64,000 nt of DNA, taken from contig JAMXBB010000011.1 of assembly GCA_024138015.1 (NCBI GenBank), positions 66,664,308-66,728,307 on the forward strand, in the 5' to 3' direction. The stretch's first letter is position 1, and the number at the start of each line of letters is the position of its first letter. Shown in pieces: positions 24,601-36,420 of this stretch. A program made the position numbers and the translations under genes. The notes under the pieces are model-generated. The model saw only the letters and a list, made by a program, of their open reading frames with translations. It was not told where the DNA came from and searched no databases. Source of the stretch: Lumnitzera littorea. Its lineage: Eukaryota > Streptophyta > Magnoliopsida > Myrtales > Combretaceae.

Positions 24601-27600
24601 TTCTTTTGTTTTGTTGTTTGGAGGATTTGTTACTTGTAAGTCTTGGTAACAAATCACTAGCAGGTTCTACAGTTGCTTCATTCTCAACATTTAACTCCCT
24701 CTAGTATAAAAGGATTTGTCTTCCAGAAATGATACATCCATACTCCCTCCTATTTTTTTGGTTTGGGGACTGTAGCATTTATAATATCTTTGATCTTAAG
24801 TTAAGCCTAGAAATATGCACTTCTTTGCATTTGACCAATAATCTGACTCTGAACACCTTGTTGTACTTGACGTTTGGACCAGCTAGGAATTTATAGATTC
24901 AAGAATCTTTAGTGAGTCTTCTATAATGTTGCCTGTCTCTTTTAGACTTCCATACTCATAGTGATTGAAGAGATCCAAGTCTTGCCATGGTCTCTTTGGT
25001 GAGTTGAAATATTTGGTGACATTGTCATCACCTTTTGTTAGTTGGTCAATTTAATCGTAATCTCACAAATTTGAGATTGATTTCTGAGGTCTGAGTACAT
25101 TTAATTCTTATTATCCATAATTCCTTAGCTGTGGTATGGAACATGTAACTAATTATCTCTTCCATGGAGTTCACCATCCAGGTCATGCCATGGATCTTGG
25201 CATCCCATACACCAAAGGCTGAATTGTCTCATATGGTGCCTTCCTGTCACCAGTCAGATACCCTATCTTCCTCTTTCCTCGAATATACATACTTAAGAAA
25301 TGTGACCATTGGAAAAAATTCTCTATTGATACTCTTGATTTGTTTGGAGTGTAAACAAGAAACAGATGAGGGTTTTTTGGATGTGTGAGTATGGGTGGAT
25401 CAATTTGAGGAGAGCAACAACATGATCTGGGCTGTATTTGTTTTAGTAAATGGCTATAGGCTGTGATAGCATATAAGTTGTGAGAAAACTAATGTGTTAT
25501 TTTCATTGTTACAATTGGAATAAATAAGGATGTGAGACCAAAAGTAGTTACAAGAGATAATAGTCAATCTCCTGGGATATCTTCTATCTTTTACTTCTTA
25601 GGATATACTATGCAGAATAACAATCTAATCAACCCAGGAGAAACAAACATATCTTACTAAGATACACATATATTGAGTTGCTTCCAACATGGTATCTACT
25701 TAGGTCTTCTGTCTTTCCATTTTGTAAGAATATTGTTATGAGATTGGTTGCATGTGTACTTGTCCCTCCGTGGTCTCCTGAGCTACCCTGTGAACATGTT
25801 TGATTTTTTCTGTCCAATGAAGCTGTTCTTAAATTTCCCTCCAAAAAGACTCCCTACTCTGGTTGTTGCAATCTGCAGAATGCTTGTGCCTTCATTATAC
25901 TATTGGTAGCATTTTTTTCCTGGTTAATTTAGAAATGGTAGTACTGCGATTGTAATTACATCCCGAAGGACGTTTGTGCTACAGTTTAAAACAGTTTTCA
26001 TCACAGTTATATCTGCAGCTGCTTTAGTTAATTTTTGAACAAATGGTTTTAGATGCTAACATATTGAACTGTATGACTTTTAGCTGCTTGCAGAAGCTAC
26101 GAAGAAAATTTTTGGCCCTTTGAGTGGAGAAAATGGTGTTCTTGTTATGGAAGAAGATACTGCTGATTCTGATGCCTGTGAGAGGAGTCTTGCATGTGAT
26201 GGTAATCTTCCAGAGTGGGCACAGGCACTGATCCCTGTCAAGAAGTTACCAACCAATGTTGGCACCAGAATTAGAAAGTGTGTGTATGATGCCCTGGAGA
26301 AAGGTCCCCCCGATTGGGCAAAGGAAAGACTAGAACGTTCAATCAGCAAGGAAATTTATAAGGGCAATGCATCTGGACCAACAAAGGTGCTTATCTCAGC
26401 ATGATTATATGTCTTATTTGTACTTGCTGGTTCCAATATGACTTTTCTGCAGTAAAATATAAGTGCTTGCTCCCTTTCTTTTCGATCTTTTCTCTATTAT
26501 TTATCTTTTGTCAGTTGTCATGGCATAAAGCTTTGTTTTTTCCTCAGGGTCAAAGTTGATATTCAGATTAGCTTTTCTTTGCATAAGTAGCTGTCAAACA
26601 ACAAAAATTAGAACTCAGCCATGACTCAACAATCATTTCCATCATTGTATGCTTTGAGACCATCGATTTTTTGTGGTGCATTGACTTGTCAATTTTTAGT
26701 TGTTGCTGCTGACAGTTTTCTGTCTAATCTTTTACATTCTAGAATGGCCAGTGAGATATTTCAATATCTTATCTGTTTCATTTCAATCCTTTTGAATATT
26801 TTCGTATGATTTCTTGAATTTGATGGCTTTCAAACTCTCTGTTCTTGGCCAGAGAAAGGAGGGAGAAGGGGGGACTCCCTTGGGTTGCCAAAAGATGAAC
26901 TCTCCCATGTGTGTTTTGCACCAAAACCTGACCTCAAAATCACTATAGTAATTGAATTCATGTGGTAGCTTTGGCTGATTTATGCCCATAAAATTATGCA
27001 CTTACCTTTGTACTCTGAGTTATTGGGTTTCATGAATAAAAATAAATGTGTTGCATGCTTCAATCCTTAACCATCAGTGTGAAGCTGTCCACAGGGCATA
27101 ATTCTTGTGGGTACAAATACTACAAGAAGTTTCCTGTCTATAATGTTCTGTTGTGTGTATGCAGAAAGCTGTTCTTTCTGTATTAGAAGATATATCTGCT
27201 GAAAGATTGCCACAAAAGCCTGAAGAGAGAAGAAAGAGGAAAAGAGTTGTGAATATTTCCGACATTATCATGAAGCAATGTCAAGTTATCTTACGCCAAG
27301 CTGCTGCAGAAGATGAGGAGAAAAGATTCTGCAATTTGCTGGGGAGAAAACTCATGAATTCAAGTGATAATGACGATGGACTTCTCGGTCCCCCTGCAAT
27401 GGTCGCTAGGCCACTGGATTTTAGGACCATTGATCGACGATTGGCTGTTGGTGCCTATGGTGGATCGCATGAAGCGTTTCTGGAGGATGTCCACGAGGTC
27501 TGTATACTACTGCTCTATATAGGATGATTATTTCATTGTTCTTATGGGGATGTGTAGGACGAGCCACCTTAAACTGGAGGTGTGACATTTTTATATTTAG

Positions 27601-30600
27601 CACGATATATTCGACTGTTATGTTCAGAGTTATGTTAGGTAAACAACTTACTGATTTGATGGATAAATTCAATCTTGCGGACTCTGACCTCTGAACAACC
27701 AAAGACGTGAATGTCCTCAAGGAGCACCAGGGATTTTTCAGTTAGTTGTAGCTATGACAGGTTGGAAGAGCCACTGTGCAAACACGTATATTGATTACAA
27801 TTAGAGACCCAATATATATATGTATGTATGTATATAATATGTATAATACATACTTATCCACTCTAGTCAATATTAATCCAGATTTAAAAAGTAATTTTTT
27901 GATTTTAACATGTATTTTTAATATATGGGTGGGGATATATTTTGGCTGATAATCGAACTAGAATCTTCATTGTGCGCACCAAGTGTCGTGCACACACTTG
28001 CACATTGAGCATCAAACGAATGTGCTGAACTTCCACTACCTAAACTTGCCTACCCCCCCTCCTTTGTTTGTTAATACCTTAACAAACAATGCTATTTTTT
28101 CCTCTTTCCCATTCAATGGTGTTGACTACTCATTAAATTATGTAGTTCTGTGAAGCAACAGATTCACATTTCTTCTCATTCATATGATGTCATGGAAAAC
28201 TCCAGGGTCATCTCTGTTTAGCGACAGATTCACATTTCTTCTCATTCATATGATGTCACAAAAAATTCTAGGGTCATCTTTGTTCTAGTTCTCACACACC
28301 TTACAAAACTTTACATCCTGGGTAGTATTGCTCCTTGGTCCTGCCGTTTGCTAAGACATTTTTGTTCTGTGCAGTTGTGGGATAATTTGCACATGGCTTT
28401 CAGTGATAAGCCTGATTTAATAGACCTGGCAAGCAGATTATCTCAGCATTTTGAGTTGCTATATGAAGAGGAGGTTTGTCTATGCACTGTCATTCACTTT
28501 ATTGTTTGTCAGTTAATGTTACATATCAATGTAGCATTATTGCCATATGTCTCATGAAGCTTAAGCATAGTAAGATTAAAACCTCAACAAATATCATGCC
28601 TATCAAATCTTCAACGCCTTCTCAACTTCCTAGTTGTTACTCGAATTCATTTATGCAGGTTGTCCCCATTATTCACAGACTTGCAGAGTATGCAGAATTG
28701 GAATCCTTAAATAAGGAGACAAAGAATGAGATAGATGAATTTCTCAGTTCTTTGAGTGAACTTCCTAAAGCTCCTTGGGATGAGGGGGTCTGCAAAGTAT
28801 GTGGTGTTGATAGAGATGATGACAGTGTATTACTGTGTGATACCTGTGATGCTGAGTACCATATGTATTGCTTGGATCCTCCACTTGCAAGGATTCCTGA
28901 AGGAAACTGGTATTGTCCTTCTTGTGTTGTTGATAGAAAGATAGTTCAAGATGTTTCTGTGCTAAGCCATGTCTTCCGTAGACATCGTGGTAAGAAGTAT
29001 CAAGAAGTTACCCATGACTACTTGGAATCACTTTCACATCTTGCATCTGTAATGGAAGAAAAAGAATTCTGGGAGTACAGCGTGGCTGAGGTATATATCG
29101 CACCTTCCTTCTTACTTTACCTTGATGGTAATATTTGGTCTCTCTACCATCATTTTAATTATATATGCCAACAAACTAAATGTTTATTCTAATGTGAACA
29201 TCTCCTTTAAAGGTACTTTAGTGGTGTTGCATACATAATTCAATTCTTTACATCTGCTCAGTTTCATATATTGCCTATGCTTTTTCTATCTCAGAGGAAT
29301 CATTTGATCCTTTTATGTCAATTTCCACTCTTGCATGAGCAATTACTTTATCAGGATTAGAACATGATTTTACTCTCTCTCTCTCTCTTCTTTCATTATT
29401 TGCTACATCTTCTATTCTTGCCAATTCATGTGTGGCTTTCTTATAGTGGTGAACATTGAAGGTTGTTCTTGGCTTCAAAATTTTGCCACATTTTTCTTCA
29501 TTTATTGTTATTTATGCGGTTCTCTGTTTTTGTTATAATAAAAGGCCGGTCCTCTATACTGTATAATTTGAAGTAACTTGCTGTTTTATTGGATCTCTAT
29601 TCTGCCTTTTCAAGAAGGTGAATCTTTACATGAAGGATTCCTTGGTCTGTTGTTACACCCATGTGAAACAGCCATTCATAATAGAGCTTTTTCTGCTGAT
29701 CTCTTTTCTTAAGATCCAAGTGCCAAATGTCGCTGGTTCAATTTCTAGTCAGGACATCTTCATTAACAAAAAGAAAGATTCTATGTTGCCATCTCTCATG
29801 CTATCTTCTACACAATTGAATGAAAAATGATTTGAGCTTATGAAGTACCAAAGCTAACAAAAAAAAGGTTTGTTACTTGATTAGTTTTTGTTATCCCCTT
29901 AACCTAAGTAATTGCTGTTGGGCCTGTTGCTATTCAGGATTTCTTTGCTTCAGGGACACTCCTTAAATCTTTGAATTGCACTCCTTGACTTTGGTTCCGA
30001 AGTGTCCTGATCTCATAAGCATGGCTGAGTATGGGCTAATTGCTTGTTGTACTACTCTTTACAAGGCTATTTTGAGACTTCTTTCCGATAGGCTTAAAGC
30101 ATTTCTCTCTTCCTAGTGGGAACTGAGCAAACTGCCTTTATAGAGAGAAAAATTCTTGATAATGTCCTTGTGTCACAAGAGCTTGTTAAGGGTTATCACT
30201 CTTAATTCCAAGGGGGCTAGAAGAACAATAAATGTAGACATAATGAAGGTTTATGATTTGGTCAACTGGCCTTTTCTTAAGCAGCTCCTAATTGCTTTAA
30301 GCTTCCCAAATATGTTCATTGGTTGGATCATGGAAGCATGTCTTCCATAGATTTTACATCAACACCAATGGAAGCTTCTTGTTTTTTCCTGTTCACAACA
30401 TGGTTAAGACAAGGGTATCTAATCTTCCTCTATCTCTTTGTTCTAATGATGGAACAGTCTAGGCATGAGAAGTTCAAATACCACTAAATTGTAAAATCAA
30501 GATGCTGACTTACCTTTGTTTTGCAAGTGATCTTATTTGGGTTCATGGATCAAAGGAGCCCACATGCCTAGTTAAGGAAGGACTTGTGGAGTTTGAAGAG

Positions 30601-33600
30601 ATGTTGGGATTAAAAGTTAACCCTAACAGGAGCAAAATTTTTATGGGTGGATTTCATGAGGTCAAGAAGCCACATATTTAAGGAATTTTGGGGTACTTGA
30701 TTGGGTCTTTGTCCATTAAGTAGCATGGATTCCTACATTATTACAATTGGACTCACAAATTTCTTGTGTAAGGACTTGGTGAAGAGAATGACAACTCAAC
30801 TAACCATCTGACTAATGGATTCCTTTACTTTTCTGGGAGGACTTGGTTCATTGGGTGTTTTATTCTCCATCCAAGTCCGTTGGTCCTTGTACTATTACGA
30901 AGCCTAAATGAAAGATTGCATTTGCTGCATTGATCTACTATTTGTAGGGTGGAAGAAATGAGAGGATGGTGGGAAATCGATCCTCAGAGACAGCAGATTC
31001 TTAGGAGAATCTTACCTGCTGATGCTGGAACAATAGTTTTTTTAATGCTCTTGTAATAATAGAGGGACTGTTTTGTTCTTTGGTGCATTGATCAATATTT
31101 TTTGTATTTTTCTTCGTTTATTCTCCTTGATGTCTACCCTTACAACATGTGTAGGGAGTAGTACCCTCCTTGATGTCTACCCTTACAGCATGTGTAGGGA
31201 GTAGTACCCTCTATTTTCTGTACTCTTATCTTATTTAATGAAAAATTCTGAACTTACCCAAAAGAATCTGAATCATGCTCAGTGATCACTTAAATAGGTT
31301 GAGACAATCCATAAGATAGAGCTAAGAGGCTGTAAGTTTTTTTCTCTACAATGGAAACACTTCCTGAATATCTTATTAGTTATTTCTTGCAGGTTCTGCT
31401 ACTAGAAAATGTTCCAGCAGCCTAATTTTTGTACATGTTCTGATTGCTAACGATCTAGTATATTTTGGAAAAAAAAGGTGCTGTAATGCAGCTGCTAATG
31501 CAGAATGTCTGACAGGACTTTACTCTTTCCGTTCTTCCTTTTTCTTTAAATGGAAATAGATCAAGTATGAGTTTAATATTATTTCTACATCATGACAGAC
31601 TATGGTTTGATGCTACTATCACTTGCAGTTCATCTTTATATATTTTGTTTAACTACAGTTCATGTTTGAATTTGGTTGCAGAGAATCTTCTTGCTCAAAT
31701 TTTTATGTGATGAGTTGCTTAATTCAGCTCTTGTTCGCCAACACCTTGAGCACTGTGGTGAAGTTTCAGCTGAATTGCAACAGAAGTTGCGATCTCTTTC
31801 TCTTGACTGTAGAAATTTGAAGGTGAAGGAAGAATTCCTGGCATCAAGAGTGGGAAAAGATGATGCAATTGTGCTGGGTAGGGCTGGAGAGCTTGGTACG
31901 AAGGAAAGTCTAGCTCCTCTCCCTGCAAATGGTGGTTGTTGTGTGGCTAAGGAACAACATGATGGGTCACACCAACCTGTGAATGTCCTTAAGCAGCAAA
32001 TAGATGATCATAAAGAGAAAACTGGATCTAATGGTTTTGATAAAAGCTCATCAGAAAAGATTAATCTCTCATATGATCAGACTAGTAATTCTACCGAGAC
32101 TACATGTCAGGTTAAAGATATTGATACTGTTGGGAAAGGAAGTAAGTTACCAGGAAACCATTTATCTTCTACAACCTCACCTATAACAGATCTGTTGCAC
32201 GACAAGGTTAATGTATCTGAAAAAGTGTCTCCTGAGAAAACATTGAATGTCCAACCACCATATCAGGAAATAGGTCTCCGTTCTGATGTCTGTGGATCCA
32301 AGGAGCCAGTAGCCTACGATGTTGAGCTGAAGTCTGTGAAGAAAGAGATATCTGTTTTACAAGATTCAATTAACAGTTTAGAATTACAGTTGCTCAATGT
32401 AGCCCTGCGGAGGGAGTTTTTGGGTAGCGATTCTGTTGGTCGTTTGTATTGGGCTGCAGCCATGCCTGGCAGGGGGATGCACATTATAGTTGATGGAAGC
32501 TTGATGGCTCGGAAGAAACAAAAAATGAGTGAGATTAGGGTCCGAGACAGACAAAGTATGCAGGAATATACATATCCTGCTGAAACTAATCTGACTATCC
32601 AAGGATCAAAAGCTCCCTGTCCTTTTCTATGCGAAGCAAACGGGCCCGTGTCTGCTGTAAGCCCAACATGGATTTCATATCAGACTGATGCTGAAATTGA
32701 TGAGCTTCTTGGGTGGTTTAATGATACTGACATGAAAGAAAGAACTCTGAAGGAAGCCATTGTGCATTGGTTGAAGTTCAGATTGAGGGATGATCAATGT
32801 AAAGACCTTGCAACAGATGTGCAGAAGAGAACTTTATCATTGCTGCCTGGTGAAGATTCATTCTCTCTTAACCTTGCCACAAAGGCTGTAGCTATGCTTG
32901 AAAAGAATCATGGTCCCTGTTTGGAGCCTGAAACGGTTGGTATCGTGAAGAAGAGGGGGAAGAAGAGAAAAACAACCGCTGAGGGAAAAATGTATAGGTG
33001 TGAATGTTTGGAACCTATGTGGTCTTCAAGATACCATTGTCCTGTGTGCCATAAGACTTTCCTCAAGGCTGTTGATATTGAGGAACACAACAATGAGAAG
33101 TCATGTGTAACATTTCTTGAAAAGTGCAAAGGCACTGCCAATAATAGGAAAGGAAATTCAAAAACTCTAGCTGCTGTGTCTGAAGGTATGATTGAAAGGG
33201 ATGTTGATAAAAATGATTGCCTCCAGCAAAGCTCAAGTTTGATTAACCTTCAGAAGGGAGGATTGGCCTGCCCATATGACTTGGAGGAAATAAGTGCTAG
33301 GTTTGTCACTGAAGATTCTAACAAGGAATTGGTACAACAAATTGGTCTTATTGGTTCCAAGGGGAATATGATTTTTGTGTCAACAATGTCTCCGCACCTT
33401 GATGACATAACTCTTGTGATCCCAAGTGAGGTGACATCTGAAGCCCAAGATAAGAGAAATACTTCTGATACACAAATATTTGAGACTTTCAGTGAAAGTC
33501 CCGAAAGAAAGAAACATGAGACAAATGGCACTCTTAAACCAGGGGCAAGTTTAGGAAAAAAGGAGAGAAGATGCTCCATTGGTCCTCGAACAACCGAACT

Positions 33601-34778
33601 AGGGATTAACATCTGTTGTATAGTACCTCAATCTTCATTGAAACCTTTAACTGGTAAACATTCTGAAATTTTGAGGCAATTGAAGATTTCTTTGCTTGAC
33701 ATGGATGCTGCTGTGTCTGAAGAAGCTTTGAGATCTTCGAAGGCCAGTTTAGAGAGGAGATGGGCCTGGCATTCTTTTGTCAAATCTGCAGAGACAATAT
33801 ATGAGGTTAGTTTGGAGGCAATGCCTTGTTGTTCTCTCTGACTCTTGCATGTACTTTTAATTCTTCCTATCCTATGTATGGTTTTATTAAAGCATCTTTG
33901 CAGAATGAGCTTTTTGGGTTGGCTTTATTTCTTTAGTCTTTCAGGGCTTTAAAAAGTATAGTATGTGTCTTTTCTTAATAATATATGTTCATCCCTCCTT
34001 CCCCCCTCTCTCTTTCCCTTTTGTCTTAAAATGATTTTTATCAGGGGCAACTCAGTCCATTATTGAGTGGATGGCATCCTCAATTGAATTTGAACTGTCT
34101 GTTCAAGGATCCCATGGTCTCACTTCTATTTCTTTTCTGATATTGCCCTAACGTCAGCTTCCCTTGAAAGATTACTTGTAATTATGGTGAATCTAATTTG
34201 CAAGTTTTCTCCATTGACAGTTTGCTTCATCCTCTTCCATTTCTTTAACTTCTGGTTATTTTCTATTATTATTAATTGCTATCTGCTTTCTTCTTTCCCT
34301 GTTCCTCTCCTCATGGTTGTTTCAGAGTATCATGTTCTCATGCTTTTTCCCCTCTCATCTCTGTTCATTTTGCTGTGCTATTTTTTCGTAGAGGAATTAC
34401 CAGAGTAGTTGATTTGCTTGTGTTTTTCCCTCATGATGATTCTTAACTTTATTTATACATTGTACTTTCTTTCAGATGGTTCAGGCCACAATTATTTTCG
34501 AGGATATGATCAAGACTCAATACCTTAGGAATGATTGGTGGTACTGGTCATCACTGTCTGTTGCTGCCAGAGTGTCCACTCTATCTGCCTTGGCCTTGCG
34601 TATATATTCCTTGGACTCTGCCATCATATATGAGAAGAGTATGCCAGAATTGGATTCAGCTGACAATTGCAAGTCTAGTGGTGCACCAGATCAAGCTCTG
34701 CGGTCTAATCCTGATTCGACAGAAAAGGCAAGGCCATGCAGGAAATCAAGCAGGAAAAGGAAGGAACCGGAGAGTTAA
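15605..34778 (+). CDS. MBD9: Methyl-CpG-binding domain protein 9 (MBD9) ortholog, ten exons, 2185 aa
   Basis: Exons: 15605-16113, 19622-20333, 20543-21610, 21726-22400, 26084-26386, 27165-27497, 28375-28473, 28659-29090, 31682-33805, 34476-34778. Every intron is GT..AG; intron 1 is phase 2 and the rest phase 0. The joined frame is 6558 nt with no internal stop. Domains: PHD finger 1 at aa 77-124 (C77, C80, C97, C100, H105, C108, C121, C124), MBD-like at about 257-317, FYRN-like from about 412, DDT/WHIM-like at about 745-990, bromodomain at about 1110-1235, PHD finger 2 at 1278-1322 (complete C4HC3), C2H2-like finger from about 1817, basic C-terminus. Order and length match Arabidopsis MBD9 (about 2176 aa), a nuclear chromatin reader linked to SWR1/ISWI complexes, H2A.Z deposition and flowering control. 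The start is the first ATG in the exon 1 frame; a TTG 11 codons upstream continues the frame but is not a likely plant start. Intron 4 holds a copia element and intron 8 a LINE fragment. Expression and exon ends are unverified. Confidence 0.93.
16114..19621 (+). other. MBD9 intron 1 (3.5 kb)
   Basis: The intron runs from the GT at 16114, directly after codon part AG, to the CAG ending at 19621. It joins phase 2 to give an arginine codon. It is T-rich on the plus strand, like an ordinary plant intron. I see no recognisable transposon coding sequence or RNA gene in it. First introns in plants often carry expression-enhancing sequence, but nothing specific is visible here. Confidence 0.7.
22501..22692 (-). 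repeat. 3' LTR of the intronic copia element
   Basis: This copy pairs with 25495-25689: both share TTACAATTGGAATAAA, GTTACAAGAGATAA, AGTCAATCTCC and ACAAACATATCTTACTA blocks in the same order. It differs by scattered substitutions and small indels, so the insertion is not recent. Confidence 0.75.
25495..25689 (-). repeat. 5' LTR of the intronic copia element
   Basis: It mirrors the copy at 22501-22692 and ends with CCAACA at 25689. Inside it, toward lower coordinates, gag remnants follow directly, with no clear primer-binding match. Confidence 0.75.
28155..28286 (+). repeat. 66-bp tandem duplication in MBD9 intron 6
   Basis: The unit starting GCAACAGATTCACATTTC at 28155 recurs at 28221 with a few substitutions. 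Both contain CTCATTCATATGATGTCA and a GGGTCATCT end. It lies about 90 bases upstream of the exon 7 acceptor, where it might affect branch-point spacing. No coding effect. Confidence 0.8.
29940..31250 (+). mobile_element. LINE (L1-type) reverse-transcriptase fragment in MBD9 intron 8
   Basis: Sense-strand runs read as a plant LINE reverse transcriptase. In order they are: SDRLKAFL near 30080; NVLVSQELVKGYHS at about 30160-30205; the motif region VYDLVNWPFLKQLLIALSF at about 30250-30305; FIGWIMEA near 30320; and LVKEGLVEFEEMLGLKVNPN with KIFMGGFHE at 30565-30665. Several frameshifts and stops interrupt it, and no endonuclease domain is seen, as expected for a 5'-truncated copy. The 3' end is near the tandem repeat at 31123-31210. 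It lies wholly inside the intron, in the same orientation as the gene. Confidence 0.75.
31123..31210 (+). repeat. 43-bp tandem repeat, two copies, at the LINE 3' end
   Basis: The unit starting CTCCTTGATGTCTACCCT at 31123 recurs at 31166 with one visible change (AAC to AGC). It sits at the end of the LINE fragment, where tandem 3'-end repeats are common. Confidence 0.85.
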
Positions 34779-35380
34779 CTCAGGATATGATGTTTCTATC
34801 ATAGAATTTTTTAACATTGTAGTTTGGATGCCAGAAACATCATGGTTTGCCCCTGCAAGGAGTGTTTTTTGATACAGGGGATGTTCGAGGCATACTTGAA
34901 GTTGAAGTGAGGCCAAATTATCGGGAAGTATGAGATCAGATTGATGACGAGAACAAACATTAACTCGGCAGGTTATGGTCAGGCGTTGCTTCTGACCGGT
35001 GTTTCTGTACATAGATAAGCTGCACATTGTCAAGTTTGCCATTCGACTAACAGAGTCCAAATACCTGCTTGGACGATCAAAGGAGCAAGACAAGCAGGCA
35101 AATTTTGAAGCAGCTATTTTTTTTATGAATCATGCTGCGACTTACTGTATTGCCGGTGGGACCGCTAGTAGAAACCTGAATTTTTCTTGCTAGGACCAAG
35201 GTTTATATACAACTGGAGGAATAGTTGTAAAAAGGTAGCCAAAACAATTAAAGGAAAGACTGAAAGGATCAAGGTAAAAATAGATGAAGCTGAGTAGAGT
35301 AGGCAATATTTCATTCTTTCTTCGCTCTCCATCTCTCTCCATTTCTTTCTTTGCAACTTTTCCATTTGTTTAGGAGGGAT
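34779..35380 (+). other. Probable 3' untranslated region and 3' flank of MBD9
   Basis: This follows the stop codon at 34776-34778. It is non-coding on the sense strand. I see no canonical AATAAA near a likely cleavage site, and plant signals are loose, so the transcript end is undetermined. Confidence 0.35.
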
Positions 35381-35913
35381 TGACTATGGCCGTAAGAGAT
35401 TCCGTGGCTATTCTTGTAAAACTACAACGGCTATGTTTTACAACCTTGTACAAAGATAAAAGTACCGTATGAAAGCCATTCGGTACACTTCCAAAGTCAA
35501 TACAGTGTATTCCTGTTATGTAGTTTTCTCTTCCATGATTATATAAGGTGATTTCGTAACTCCTACCGCGGCTTTTATTTTTAAAAAGCAGGATGTAGCC
35601 GGGTTCTGTAGCTTTCTTCTTTCCCCGGTCTGCGATAGCCGCCCAACCTTGAAAACAACGTGCATCCAAACAATATTCATGTAGAGATTGTATTCGGGCG
35701 ATTGGTAGTGCTTTTTTACTCTTTTGTTAACTTGAAATGGAAAATTCTCTTTAAATATGTTTTCTGTGTCAGCCATTTGAGTTTTACCTGAAAACAATGT
35801 GATTAGAAAATATAACACAATCCTTGGTAAAATGTGATTAGAAAATCTGCTGGAAAAGATGATGCTATTGGAACGCGATGCTGTCCAAGTAAGTTTTGGA
35901 AGTCAATAGGAAA

Positions 35914-35950
<37 letters not shown>

Positions 35951-36199
35951 GAATATTAATCCCTAAAAGAGGACTCTTATAAAAATAATTTTAAAATTGC
36001 CACACTCAAAATCGGGTTTTCGATATTCAATTTCAGAATGTAGTAATAGTAGGAGTTGAAATTGCGATCATATCTTGAAAACAACAAAAGGTAGAAATTG
36101 GATCTTCAAAAATCGTTTTTAAGCAAAAGGCAAAAATCCTAGGCTGGCACGTGACTACTACTCTTCAATGACATCGTGTGATGAACTCTTGCCTGTCCT
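35381..36199. other. Intergenic DNA with partial transposon similarity
   Basis: No gene is seen. Around 35950-36070 the sequence resembles 60830-60990: both have a CTCTTATAAA/CCTATAAAAA start, then a run ending in TGATTTTTC/GGGTTTTCGAT. This points to shared repeat DNA linked to the Mutator-like elements at the right of the window. Confidence 0.35.
35917..35946 (+). repeat. 30-base A tract
   Basis: An uninterrupted run of 30 A follows AAAAGC. It could be a retroposon tail or simple sequence. No duplicated flank is evident. Confidence 0.7.
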
Positions 36200-36420
36200 C
36201 TCCGCTCGGTCCGTATAAAATCCTCATTCTACCTCCAAAACTCCTCAAGTAAAAATCTCGCGTTCATCTAAAAAAAATAAAATAAAAAGAGTTTGGACAA
36301 AAGATATTACATATAAGGACAGTGATGACATATTTTTGAAAGTAAAGAGAAAGGCTCTTTTTAGGAAAGTGCCTTCACCTTTGTTGAAGCTAAAAAAGAA
36401 GATACATTCTAGAAAAAGTA
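36200..36420. mobile_element. Possible Mutator-like terminal repeat fragment
   Basis: The stretch with AAAAGATATTACATATAAGG (36300-36320) and GGCTCTTTTTAGGAAAGTGCCTTC (about 36350-36377) resembles the Mutator-like ends at 53310-53430 and 61285-61375, which share an AATATTAC-G block followed by paired GCGCTTTC/GTGCCTTC-type motifs. No transposase lies beside it. Confidence 0.3.

Larger units (their letters stand above)
22501..25689 (-). mobile_element. Degenerate Ty1/copia retrotransposon inserted in MBD9 intron 4
   Basis: Two related ~193-bp LTRs lie at 22501-22692 and 25495-25689, both with TGTT..AACA ends. Between them, minus-strand coding remnants run in copia order. Gag-like sequence lies at about 25120-25300. 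A region just before RT (KGVCQCTQHP, NILSYKNLSSKHKAFASKF) lies at 24376-24180. RT C-terminal sequence (NTPVDPNV, then DVLRGSPGK) lies at 23451-23200. A G run on the minus strand beside the 22692 LTR edge is the polypurine tract, which confirms antisense orientation. At about 3.2 kb, the element is shorter than a full copia element and large parts of integrase and RT are missing. I see no exact 5-bp target duplication. It enlarges intron 4 to 3.7 kb without touching exons. Confidence 0.8.

Noticed and set aside
31123..31210. CRISPR-like array
   Set aside because: Only two directly adjacent units without spacers, in a plant intron. It is a tandem repeat.
35370..35818. Minus-strand open frames downstream of MBD9
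   Set aside because: They overlap each other in different frames, resemble no family I know, and lie in probable 3' flanking DNA.
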